The notes beneath the pieces were generated by a model. That model saw only the letters and a program-made list of their open reading frames with translations, was not told the DNA's origin and searched no databases. Made by a program: the position numbers and the translations under genes. Below, in pieces: positions 12,636 to 27,717 of a DNA stretch of 64,000 nucleotides. Every line of letters starts with the position of its first letter. Position 1 is the first letter of the stretch. The DNA is from Cyanoderma ruficeps (lineage: Eukaryota; Chordata; Aves; Passeriformes; Timaliidae), in the NCBI GenBank assembly GCA_008694505.1, contig VZDJ01007755.1:1069409-1133408 (forward strand). Reading direction: 5' to 3'.

Positions 12636-15038
12636 CTACATAAAAGAAATCAAAGAAAATAAAGGTTAACACTTATGAGAAAATTTTTTTCTAGATTACA
12701 TATATTTTTCTACCACATAACGCTATTATTTGAACTGATAAAGTTACTGAAAATCCCTTTCCTTTTTTTTTTAAGCTCAGGGAGAAACTGTTGAAAGCTC
12801 AACCCTGTCTCGTTGCCACTGTTCTGATTTGTTTGTACCTTCATGCTGGGTTTATCAAAGCTGGCTCTGTTTCTGTGATGCAGTCAGCTATCAGCTGTTA
12901 TGCACACATATGAAGTTTTTACTTCACAGGCAGAAAAACTGATTTCTAATGAGACATGACTAGGTTTATGGACACGTGTAATGGTGCTCATTGAAAAGAT
13001 GGCAGACAAGGAATTTCTCTCTTCATCAACAACTAATGTTGACATTCAGTGTGTATTACAAAGAAGCCCTCTTGGCCACCATGCATAAACCCTGGAATAC
13101 TAAATATTAACAAGCACTCCCCACCCATTTTGCATGTGGCTTGAAAGACAGCAGCCAGTGCTGTGGACCACCCATAGTCTTTAAGTCACCAAGAAAATCA
13201 GGAGCCCAAGATGCTGAGACAAATATGGACAAATATGTTAGGACACATTTCAAAGATGTGTATCAGAAAACACCCAATGGCTTTACTTGTCACTAGGTCT
13301 TTGTAACATCAACTGGCCAAAGAAAGATTTGTGAAGTCTCATTACAGATGGAGTGTTTCATCATAACACCTGCCTGCCTGGGAAGCATTTCAGGAACCCT
13401 TCCAAGCACACAGAATGTAAATAACAGTTATAGCTCATCTTTGCTGCTTACTGGGTCAGATTAAGTCACCCCAAGAGCTGCAAGGGAAGCCAAACAAGGC
13501 TGAGGGGTTACAGAGATGAACAGAGCTCCCTGCACAGCCAAGCAGAGACCAAGCATCTATTGTAAGGATATTCCACCTTTTTTTGTTTGCTTGTTTTGAT
13601 GTACATGGAATCCAGATTTTGGCAAACTTGGAAAGAACACTCACTTTCAATGTTCCATGTTAAAGTTACTAAATATTGTTAAAACAACAACAAAAAAGGC
13701 AATATAAACCACTTCAAGTCACATACCCAATACTGTCTTTGCCAAATTTCCTTTATAAACCAATCTTCCGTGTTCTGGATGATCATGAGGGGAGGATGTG
13801 CTGAGGCTGCGAACAGCCACTCCTTGAAAAGATGCAACCTGAAAGACAAAACCAGTACAGGGCTAAGGAACAGCAGTACTACACCTTATATCTACCTATC
13901 CATCCACATCCACACACACATCTATATGTGTATGTGTATATACCCACACAAGGTTTCTCCTTGCCCTAAACCCACCCCCAGCACTTCAAACTAGGTTAAA
14001 GTTAGGTTACACTCCAAACCATGCCAAAAACTCCCAACTAATATGCTGCCTGTTTTAATGCCTTTCCATGTAAATATCCCACATAAGCATTAAATATTTG
14101 CAACCCCATTACTGATAATTGAGGCAGTAATTGATTTACACACAGCTTGGCAGGGAGACATTTATGGCACCCATGCTCATCATGTCTCCATTTGATCATA
14201 GAATAAGAGAATGGCCTGGGTTGAACTGGGCCTTAAAGATCATCCAGCCCTGTTGTGGGTAGGGACACCTTCCACTATACCATTTTGCTCCAAGCTCCAT
14301 CCAGGCTGGCCTTAAACAAACCTTGAGGGTTGGTGCATCCACAGCTTCTCAGGGGAACCTATTCCAGTGCCTCAACACCATCACAGAATTTTTTTCCCGA
14401 CTATTATCTTAGATTAGCTAAATAGCTTCCTTTAGATTAGCTAAACCTACTCTCAGTTTTAATCCATTCTCCATTACCATGGCACTTAATGCCCATGTAA
14501 AAAGTCCCTTTTCCCTACATGACTTTCTTGTAGGCTCCCTTCAGGTACTGGAAGGCCACAATTAGGTCATCCCCAAGCCTTCTCTTCTCCAGGCTGAACA
14601 AGCCCAATTCTCCCAATCTTTCATCATAGGAGAGGTATTACACGCATCCAGTTATTTTGGTGGCCTCCTGTGGACTCGCTCCAGCAGGTCGATGGGGACC
14701 CTAGAACTGGACAAAGCACTCCAGGCGGGGTCTCACCTGAGCTTAACAGAGGAGCTACGCCCCGAGGAGCACCTCGCTTTCCTCCCCAAAATCCCCTAAT
14801 GGCAAAACCGCGAATCCCAGGGCCGCCGCCCTTTACTCGGGGAGCGGGAACGCTCCCCCCGCTCCCACACACAGTCCCCACAGCCCCCACACAGAACCTG
14901 TTGGGGCCTCGCGGCCAGGGCGGCCCGGTGGCGGCAGGCGGGGTGCGCGGCGCCCCGCAGCCATGCGGAGGCGGAGGCGCGGCGGCAGACGGCGGGGGCG
15001 GCGGCGGAGGCGGCCCGGAGCAGCAGCAGCGGCAGCAT
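12178..15038 (-). CDS. TMEM70: TMEM70, mitochondrial ATP synthase assembly factor (complete CDS, 3 exons)
   Basis: TMEM70 is a mitochondrial inner-membrane protein that promotes assembly of the ATP synthase c-ring and also aids complex I biogenesis. The CDS joins 15038-14898, 13838-13727 and 12635-12178 on the minus strand: 141+112+458 = 711 nt, 236 residues plus stop, with all splice sites canonical and phases 0 and 1 consistent. Residues 1-47 are rich in Arg, Ala and Leu with no acidic residue, a typical mitochondrial presequence. Then comes [25 protein letters not shown] (about 69-94), a membrane hairpin with segments near 92-107 and 117-139, and a matrix tail with [17 protein letters not shown]-like [21 protein letters not shown] and [17 protein letters not shown]. 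The product is slightly shorter than human (260 residues), mainly in the poorly conserved N-terminus. The gene is head-to-head with ELOC. Confidence 0.96.
12636..13726 (-). other. TMEM70: TMEM70 intron 2
   Basis: Intron with donor at 13726-13725 and acceptor at 12637-12636. No repeat or other gene was recognised. Confidence 0.85.
13727..13838 (-). CDS. TMEM70: TMEM70 coding exon 2
   Basis: 112 nt from acceptor TTGTCTTTCAG| to donor TTGG|GTATGT. It encodes residues 48-84 and the first base of Gly85, including [16 protein letters not shown], which matches the human segment DGRLIYTGNMARAVF. The N-terminal third of the exon is not conserved in my recollection of the human protein. Confidence 0.94.
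13839..14195 (-). other. TMEM70: TMEM70 intron 1, exon-2-proximal part
   Basis: Contains a short imperfect CA/TG-rich simple repeat at about 13905-13955 (CACACACA followed by TATATGTGTATGTGTATAT). Nothing else was recognised. Confidence 0.7.
14196..14755 (-). mobile_element. CR1 LINE fragment in TMEM70 intron 1, minus orientation
   Basis: Starts with the CR1 tail in reverse (TCATAGAATAAGAGAATGG) and continues through reverse CR1 landmarks such as CCCCAAGCCTTCTCTTCTCC, AGGCTGAACAAGCCCAA and CTCCAGGCGGGGTCTCACC. It carries an internal 23-bp-period duplication of TTAGATTAGCTAAA at 14409-14422 and 14432-14445. Its 5' end runs into the CpG-rich block about 140 bp from the TMEM70 exon 1 donor. Confidence 0.9.
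14898..15038 (-). CDS. TMEM70: TMEM70 coding exon 1 (mitochondrial presequence)
   Basis: The first ATG on the minus strand in this CpG-rich segment is at 15038-15036, and the frame runs 47 codons to a CAACAG|GTTCTG donor, joining exon 2 in phase 0. It begins [20 protein letters not shown] and is Arg/Ala-rich. There is no upstream in-frame ATG back to 15083, only a GTG. Several antisense and plus-strand open frames over this GC-rich block are composition artefacts. Confidence 0.85.
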
Positions 15039-15191
15039 GGCGGGGCCGCGGCCGCACCGGGGACACGGCGGGCGGTGCCACACCGACAGCCGCCGCCGCG
15101 CCGCCGCCGCGCCGCGCTTTGGTTCCGCCCGCGGGAAGGCTCCGGCCGGCTCCGCGGCGCCCCCGTCAGCATCTCCCGTACGCCGCTCAGC
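15039..15191 (-). promoter_or_regulatory. TMEM70: TMEM70 promoter half of the CpG island
   Basis: Very GC- and CpG-rich sequence directly upstream of the TMEM70 ATG (CGCCGCCGCG repeats, CCGCCCGCGGGAAGG), no TATA box. The head-to-head arrangement with ELOC suggests a shared bidirectional promoter, now interrupted by a CR1 from 15192. Confidence 0.7.
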
Positions 15192-15822
15192 CGCAGAATC
15201 CCAGAATCAGCTGGGCTGGAAGACACCTCTGAGGCCAATGAGTCCAGCCAGTACCACCACGTCAACCAGACCATGGCATTAACTGCCACATCAAATCATC
15301 CCTTAAACACCCTCCAGAGATGGTGACTCCACCATCTCTCTGGGCAGTTCATTCTAAAGTCTCCTTTAGAAACTCCTCCTGATGTCCAACCTGAAGCTCC
15401 CCTGGCACAGCTTAAGGCCATTGCCTCGTGTCCTCTCACCAGCTGCCAGGGATAAGAGGCCGATCCCACCTATTAATCTCATTTCAGATAGTTGTAGAGA
15501 GCCATAAAGTTCTCGCTGAGTCATCTCTTCTCTAGGCTAAATTACCCCAGCTCTCTCAGATATTCCTCATAAGACTCGTGCGCCAGAACCTTTACCCAGC
15601 TTTGTTACCCTCCTCTGGACAGCCTCCAGCACCTCGATGTGCATTAACTGAGAGGCCCAGAACTGAACACAGGACTCGAGGTGCGGCCTTATCAGTGCTG
15701 AGCACATCTCTGTCCTGTTCCTGCTGGCCACACCATTCTGCCCACGAGCCAGGATATCACTGGCCAGCCGGGCACGCGCGCCCTCACGTTCAGCGGCTCT
15801 CGGCCGACACCCCCGAGCCCTG
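15192..15822 (-). mobile_element. CR1 LINE fragment inside the TMEM70-ELOC divergent promoter, minus orientation
   Basis: The 3' tail reads on the minus strand as CTGATTCTGGGATTCTGCGG. CR1 landmarks then follow in reverse: TGTCCAACCTGAAGCTCCCC, CCCTCCTCTGGACAGCCTCC, GAGGCCCAGAACTGAACACA, CTGCTGGCCACACCATTC. A CpG-enriched but recognisable 5' part continues at 15735-15822 (GAGCCAGGATATCACTGGCC, then CACCCCCGAGCCC). At 631 bp it is the longest contiguous CR1 3' fragment in the window. Confidence 0.88.
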
Positions 15823-16025
15823 ACATGGCGGGCCTGCAGATGCCCCCGGGAACTACGCGCCCCAGCATGCACCGCGCCGGGCGCAGAGCAGGCCGGGAGC
15901 ACGGGCTCCGCAGGGGCTGCGGGCGTGGGGGCCGGAAGCGGCCCGTGACCCGGGCGGAAGCGCTCGGAGGCAGCTGGCCCGACACCGCGGCCCTGCGAAC
16001 GGGGCGGAGGGAGCGGCGCCCACGG
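15823..16025 (+). promoter_or_regulatory. ELOC: ELOC promoter and probable non-coding first exon
   Basis: CpG-rich segment just right of the CR1. At 15852-15876 it contains ACTACGCGCCCCAGCATGC followed by ACCGCG, a good match to the long ZNF143/Staf binding site (ACTACAATTCCCAGCATGC type). A donor CACGG|GTGAGG at 16026 is a plausible end of the untranslated first exon, which would splice to 23327. The exact transcription start and the use of this donor are inferred. Confidence 0.55.
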
Positions 16026-19000
16026 GTGAGGGGCGGTCGCGGGAGGGGGTCCCCGCCGGGGCCGCGAGGGAAACCCCGGGGGCGGGGCGACCCGTCGGGC
16101 GGGGAGGGGGGAGCCCCCACAGTCGACGCCGCGAAGGGCAGCGGGCCTCGCCCCGCGTCTGTCGGGGGGGGTAGGACGGGGGGCGGGCGGAGGGGCCGGA
16201 GCAGCGCCGGGGGCTGTCGGGGGCTGTCGGGGTTAGCGGGGCGCGGTGCCGGGTAGGGGTTCTCCCACCGAGGTGGTGGCGAAAGGCGCGTTCCTGCCCC
16301 AAAACGCTCTCTTTGGAATCCCGGCGCCGCCGGAAAATGGGTTCTCTGGAGCGGTGCTGGGTTTGATCATCGCTCCCAAACTCCTGCCGTAAGTGATCTT
16401 CGCCCTTTTCCTACGCTAAGCCGTAGAGAGAGGGGGAAGATTAAGGTCGAAAGAATTTAGGATGCGCCCCCAGGGGTTGTTTTGCCAAGGTGAGAAGTGC
16501 TGGTTAAAGTGATTTGGCTGTGATGGTCGGCGAATGTGAGCAAAGACAAGGGTGATCCTCCTACGTGTAGCAACAGAAATGAGTTTTTAAGTGCCGCGTG
16601 TTCCTCAGAGGGAGGTTTTGCTTTAATAGACGGTAACCTGAGCATTGGTAAGATACTGAGGGCTTCACATTTGTGTGTGAAAAGGTGATGGTGCTGCTGG
16701 CAGTTTACTATGACAGCCAATTTGGTCTTCCACCAGGTAACTTTTATTATTTCTAAATGTGTTTGGTACTGTGGATTGCAAGTTAAGCTTTGCATTCTGA
16801 GGAGACCTAGATAGTCACAAGCCATTTGTTTACTTGGCTTTGGTGGCTTTTGGAAGCAAACCAGAAAAACACAGATAAACAGGCACGAGAGAGATCTTTT
16901 GGGTAAGAACCACTTTGTTTACTTATTTCTGAGTAATCTCCTACATACTCCCAATTTTCTCCTTTTGTTATAAAAAGGACCAAAATAATTCTTGGGGGAA
17001 TATTCGAGTAACTGAAGAGTTACTTTGAAGGGCAATAAGTGTTTATTAATTTTCCTGTTGTACCTTGGCCACATCTTTGCACAGGTGACACTTTATACCT
17101 TGAGATCAGCCTTTTAATGAGCTTAAGTTATAGCAATAAAATGTTTACGTCACTAAAATTTTTGCTAACGTTTCCACTGGGAGCTTTAAGATAATTTTTA
17201 GAAACTTTTAGCACTTCACCATTTAATTTTTTTCTGTGTTATGTCAGAGAAAAGCCATTTGAGATTTTTTTTCCTGTACCAGAGTGGGTGATGAACAGAT
17301 AGTTTCGCGTAGTCTTAATGTGAAGAATTTTAATATTGTTAATTGTTTTAATATTGTTTTACGGAGACAAATGAGTCTCACATAGTCAGCTTCAGGTGTT
17401 TTACTGTGTTTCATAATTTTATGTATGTTAGAAGAAATCCTGAAGTTATGTCATGAAAGTATGGGATTTATCAAATTATTTCAAGGATTTTTGATGTGTT
17501 TTGACAAGTCCCTTAGCACCTAGAAGGGTTCAGGGTTTAGTTAGCTTCATTGTTGGGTAGTTTGCATAACAGCAGTTTTTGGTGAATGCCTACAACAAAA
17601 GGGCAGAAATCCATGCCCTGTAGAACTCTGCAGTATGCCATCAGCCTCTTTTCTCCTGATGGCAAGAGCTGTACTGTACAGTTTGGAATTATTCTTTGGA
17701 AGATAACAGTAACGCTCCCCTGTCCGTGTTTTTGAGGTTTTTTTCCTTGAAGCTTTCTGGGGAATTACTGAAAAGGAAAGTTTCCTTAGGCAAGAAGAGA
17801 AATCTTAACTAAGATATTTGGTACTTTGTAAATGCCATCCTACCCTATCTACCCCTGCTATCTCCTGTTTATCTCAACTAGCATTCACGTGTACTGTGCC
17901 TTCCTGTCACGTTCCAGTGTGTCCCAGAAAATTTGAATTTTAGAGTCTGAGAGTATTGGAGTAGTGAATCAGCTGATTTGGAAATCATGCTGTACCAGTT
18001 TCTCCTCATGTTTTTTCTAAATATGCTTCAATCCCTTAATTATTATTATCTTAATTATTTTCTGATGTGTGCTGAGCAATGAATACTAAACTGAAGAGTG
18101 GTGCTTTTTAACAAGTTATTATACAGGATAGAGTAGAATTTATGATTGAACTGTAGCAGGCTGCAGTTGTAACACACAGAGGCTTTGGTAATTGATGAAC
18201 TCTTATGAATATATAAATGACACAAAAAAGTGTCACATTTGTCTTTTAAACAAACATAGGAATTGGTGAAGGCCAGTTTGCCATGTGTTTTCCAGAAATG
18301 GACAGTGTAGGATACAAATGTCAACAGCTGAAGAGTACAGAAGTCCTCTGTGTGTGTCGTGCAGCTAATGAGTTGGAAGCAATTTGAATTTCCTTAAACC
18401 CAAAGCTGAGTTTTTAAAGGATTTTCCGCTGGGGCCAAAGAATCTGTATGCTTGAAATGTTTGCATAGATTCAGTGTTCTTGTGCTGATGAGAACAGAGC
18501 AGTGAGGTTCTGGAAGCTGTGCAGTGGTCCGGTGTGTTCAGCTACATTAGCCTATGCCCTTCGAGCCCATTCCGCTCATTGGCATACCAAGCATACAAAG
18601 AAATGATATTCTAGAAATTCTGGCAAACTTGGGAGATGAGTGTGCAGCTTTGGGAGTGAGCTGGGATGGTTGTGAACATGCTTCAGTTTTGTTCTTGCAT
18701 TTGATGGCCAAGAGAAGCAGGAAGGAAGTCAGACTAAACTCACTACACCATCCTCTTTCTTCTTAGAGGTGTAAGATGATGTTGAAGTAGGGAAACAAGA
18801 ACACTTTCCTTGTGTACCTTGATTGCCATGGTTTAGAGGTTTGTGATATTTCGCAATATTGTACCTTGTAGGTGTAAATATTCTGGCAGCTTGTGATGGC
18901 AATTTTCAATTTTCTTAAATCTAATGACAATTCTATGTTTTCTGCAGCAGAAATTCCTTTTTAGACTGGTTGGAAAGTTTCTGTGCCAAATACGCTGTGT

Positions 19001-22000
19001 TTAGTTGTATTGTACTCTCCTGGTTAAAAAGTGACATATCCCTTTTATGTAAATGTTCTCTCAATAAATGCAGGGGGGGCTTTTTGTTTTTGTTTGTTTG
19101 GGGTTATTTTTGTTTTTTTTAAGGAGGCAAAGCAGGAGAACAGTAATGCCTAATGTATGTAATTTTTGAGATTTAAATCGGGGAGCTGAGCTACCTTATG
19201 GTAATGCCACGTAAGCTTCTTGAAGGGCAAATGGAATTGTGAATGTACTTCTACAGAAATTAGTGGTTCTTTGCAGGAGTCTGAAATAGTCAAGTCAAAA
19301 AATATATAAAAAAGTACACGTTAACAAAACTTGGATTGTTCTTATCCTGACTGCTGCATTGGTGTAGTCTTGGTGAAATCAAACAGGACAACTGAAAAAC
19401 ATGGAAAACTAATTAAAATATCGGTAGTTACCAGGCATGTTCAGAAATCTGTCTCTTTCTTCCTATTGTTTTGTCATTTGTGCTGCTTTCATTCCACAGA
19501 AGGAAAATATAGTGATATGTTTTGAAATAAACATTACACTGGAAATACACTGAGAGAAAATAATTTCTTAGAAGACAACATCCAAGGTTGCTTAACTCTC
19601 CTTAACCTATTATTTAAAACCTAAGGCCATGCCATTGTCTAGTAGAAAAAAGGTACAGAAAAATTCCCTCCATGTTCCTTTTGTACTCCCTATATGCACA
19701 AGTGAAAATTTGTGGGCGGTATTTCTATATTCTTCTGATTTATTTTCTGTGTGCCTTTTTTTCTGGCTTTGAAAATGTTCTCATCTTCATACAGCATCAT
19801 GACAGACTGAACACTTCTTGATCCAGAAGAGGAACCATTACTGGGTTTTTTAGGTTTTTCAGGGTTCCTGAGTTTCTTGTTTTTCTTTTCTCCTTGTTTG
19901 TTACATTGGCTCTCTGATTTTTCTGGGCTGTCTGCTGTTGGCTTTTTTGTCAGGACTAATACTGCAAATAGTATTCATGATTATTTTTTTTAATAAACCA
20001 TCATTGCATCGTAATGGAAAATGAGTGAAACTCAGTGTGTCCCTTGCTACCGTGTCAAATGCATCATATGTTGGAACATATTATGTCTTTTTCTTAAAAG
20101 CAGGCTGGCTTTTCTGCATCTTTTACTTTGGCAATAAAATGTTTGGGGTTTTCCATATCCAGAACCAAACTTGGATTCTGGAATAGCACTATAAATTTTT
20201 TTGTTGTTGTTTATGTTCATTAGTTGAACTTAAACTGAGGTGTTATGTTTGCATAGTTTTCCTGCGATGTTTATCCTTTTAATGAATTTTTATATTTATC
20301 TTCATTCCAGTTTTGCTAAGCTGAATAAGGAAGAATAATTTTTCTTTTAGAAACAGGTTTTTTGGTCATATCTGTAGTTCTCAGAGTAGGTCCTCTCTGT
20401 AGTTCTTGTAATTCAAACTTCTTTTTCTTGAAAAAAGGATTTCAGAATGGTGTGTGGTATTCCAGGCAAGCTGTTGCTCATGTGCAACGTTGCTCGTATT
20501 CCCCGTCTTTATTGAAAAGGAGTTCTCAATGTGCATTTGCCTCTTTGTCCCTCACCCTTTTTTTTCTTTTTGCCCTCACAGAGCTGCGTCAGTGTATAGT
20601 TCACCACAGAATAACTATAGCCCCAAATAACAAGCTCTGATGACGTGAAAGAAGATTGTATTGGTCCCCTCATGCAGGAGTCTTGATTTCATATGACTTA
20701 ATTTCATGTGGCTGCTAGTACCCTGTTTTTCAAGACTGGTCATTTGTCTGTGTTACGTTTTGTCCTACTTTTGTTACAATACTTTCCACTTATGTTTCTT
20801 CCAAATCTGCCTATTAATTTTTGGCAGCATTGTTGAAAAAAATTCAACATATTTTTTTGGAGGAACTAGTAGTTCTTTTCTAGTCCAGTTGTTCTATGTT
20901 TGCAACACCATACTGTATTCTTGTAGAAAGGTTCTTTCTCATTTTAAGATTGCCTTTCATCACATTTATTTAACCACAGATGATATACTGAGCCCAGATT
21001 GCATCTTGTTTGAGTGTCCTTTTTCCCCAAGAAAAGGACTGATTAATTTTTAAAATACTAGATTAGTTTGGCGTGCCCTAAAATTACAAAGGCTTACTGC
21101 ATTTTTGTCTTGCTTTACTGTTTAGTACAGTTGAATTCAGACCAATGAGCCTGATAATTTTTTTCTAGTTTGTTAATTACTGTATTTTTCCTCTCTCGTC
21201 ATAGGATAGTGCATTTGATTTGTTAAAATGCTCTTTGTATATTTTTTTGGTATCTAACTTCCTTTGTGTGGAGTTTTTCAGTTCTCCATTTTCAATCTTG
21301 CAATGTATTACCTTCCTCAAGTTATGCTTTTACCTTGCAAGGTCTTAATGTATCTGCATTCCCACTAATCAGCCTTTATTCCTGTGTTTTAGTGGCATAA
21401 TTTGTATTGTAAACCAAGGCACATTTTACCATCACCAACACTTCCCGAGAGTGGTATCACTTCTGTGTTGTTTTTCTTTCTTTTTTTTTTTTCCAAGTAT
21501 TCTAAATCATAGGCGGTTTCAGTAATCTTTTGGAATGTAGCAAATGGTTTTGTGGCTAGAAAAAGAGGTAGTACAAGTGATCCTCTTCTGCAAAGTGGAA
21601 GGAATAATGTGAGGTATTTCTTCAGTTCCTGAGCAACAGATACTCTGCAATAAGATGACTGATTTCCATTTACAAAAACTGTTGAAATAGGGTGAAAGGT
21701 CCCATCAGTTTTGGGCCCTACCTGTCCCAGCACCCAAATGTAATTTCCTTAGATGAGTTCCTGGAATTACTGAAAGTGATAAAGGCATTTAACACTCCAT
21801 TTTAGGGCATCTCTCTTATACCATACACAAACTAACTCTCAAAAAGAACATTCCTCAATATGCCTTATATTCAGGAACTTTTCATCTGCGATAGTACAGG
21901 TTAAGATGTTCCTTATACCAGTGCTAAGAAAAATATTTTTTAGAGATAATTCTGTAAAGTCAGGATAATTTTCAAAGGAAGGAGCAATGTAAGTGGAGGA

Positions 22001-22814
22001 TTATTTTTGCTCATTTCTCTTCAGACAACTAAAAACTATTGGTTATGTGTGCATAGTTTCATTAGGTGTACCTAACAAAGTGCCTTCTTATGAAAGCTTG
22101 AGGAAACATTTGGACTATTTTACATTTGTAGCCATGAAAAAAGATAGGTGGAATAAACCAGCATCAAAGGGCTGTGCAGAAGTGAAGTGATCAGCAATAG
22201 CAAAGAGGTGTCTGTAGTGTTCTCCCAAATCATGCAGCTTCCTTGGCTTGCTTACATTTTTTGCTAAACTTTTACCAGAAACATAGGAGGGAGCAAATGT
22301 GAGGTGTGGTCTCTGTTCTGATCTCTTTACTGCCCTCAAGCCTGAATATCAGCTGGGAGACCACCTAGAATCACGGGTGCTATTTTCCTGAATGTGTGGG
22401 CACACAGCACTATCATTGATTTGTACTGGGTTAATGTCAGCAGAGTGGCTGTTGATATGAGAGGAATTTTAGGACAGCAGGTGGGTGGGTAGAATTTCTC
22501 TTCCAGAGTTTTCTTTATAGGCAGCAGAGATGCAGTTTGGGTTAAAAAAATAAAAGTTATATCTGAACATAGCAGATTTGTTTTGCAAATGAGTATTTCC
22601 GTTTCTCTAACTCTTTAATCTCCTTTTCATGGAGAAATACACATGCAGCAAGCTGGATATCAGCATATAAACTATGGAAGCTCCTGGTTAACTATACCTT
22701 CATTATATGTCTGAAGTAGATTATCTAGGTGATATTGGTGGTGATATTGGGAACTGTCAATCTCCTGTGAAGGACAGGTTGAAGGCCAGGTATTTAGTGC
22801 ATACTGATTAGACT
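16026..22814 (+). other. ELOC: ELOC intron 1
   Basis: About 7.3 kb from the inferred donor at 16026 to the acceptor at 23326. The first 350 bp remain in the CpG island and carry many G-runs on the plus strand (16030-16260). The rest is AT-rich with no recognised gene; several short open frames (e.g. 20362-20640, 20706-21053) look random and are T-rich. Confidence 0.6.
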
Positions 22815-23180
22815 GATCCCTGAGCCTTCTCTTCTCTGGCCTAAACAACCCCAGTTCTCTCAGCCTGTCTGTCAATCCCTGGGTCATCTCTGTGACCCTT
22901 TGCAAGACTCACTTTGGTTTGTCATACTGAACCCAGCGCTCCAGATGTGTCCCAGCAGTGCCCAGTGGAGGGGCAGGATCACCTGCCTCAGCCTTCTGGC
23001 ATTGCCCTTAAATAAAGTCCAGGGTGCTGCTGGCTCGTGTTCAACTTGTCCACCAGCAGCACCCCCAGGTGTGTTTGTGCAAAGCTGCTTTCCAGCAGGC
23101 TGGCCTATGGATGGTGCTGGAGGTGCTAAAGTCGGGGGTTTGCATTTGCCATGGATGAACTTTGTGGGTTTCCTCTTTTC
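22815..23180 (-). mobile_element. CR1 LINE fragment in ELOC intron 1, minus orientation
   Basis: Reverse CR1 landmarks include GAGCCTTCTCTTCTCTGGCC, CCCCAGTTCTCTCAGCCTGT, GGGGCAGGATCACCTGCCTC and AGCAGCACCCCCAGG, continuing degenerately to about 23180. The CR1 3' tail is missing. The element ends about 145 bp before the ELOC start-codon exon. Confidence 0.82.
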
Positions 23181-23326
23181 AAAACATACTGCTCATCAAC
23201 ACTGCATGTTGTCTATCATCATATTCTTTTTGGAAGAGTGTTTATGGTAACAAAAAGATTAATAAGTAAAGGGGAGTTTAAAAATTGTAGTGCTGACTCA
23301 AAATATTGCCACTTGTTTTTTTTCAG

Positions 23327-27696
<4,370 letters not shown>

Positions 27697-27697
<1 letters not shown>

Positions 27698-27717
27698 ATA
27701 AAATAAATTATAATAAA
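27697..27717 (+). terminator. ELOC: Cluster of three AATAAA poly(A) signals at the ELOC stop
   Basis: AATAAA occurs at 27697-27702, 27702-27707 and 27712-27717, the first overlapping the TAA stop. If used, the 3' UTR would be only tens of bases. A GT-rich downstream element is not obvious within 30 bp. Further AATAAA hexamers at 28963-28968, 30099-30104 and 30267-30272 could serve longer isoforms. Confidence 0.5.

Noticed and set aside
13905..13955. CA/TG-rich stretch considered as a microsatellite locus
   Set aside because: Imperfect and short; noted only as simple sequence in TMEM70 intron 1.
14624..15326. Long open frames of 80-220 codons on both strands over the TMEM70 exon 1 region
   Set aside because: They arise from GC-rich composition with few stop codons, are Arg/Pro/Ala-rich with no known similarity, and conflict with the well-supported TMEM70 exon 1.
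15567..16302. Open frames of 110-150 codons on both strands in the ELOC promoter
   Set aside because: CpG-island composition and CR1 sequence explain them; ELOC translation starts at 23385.
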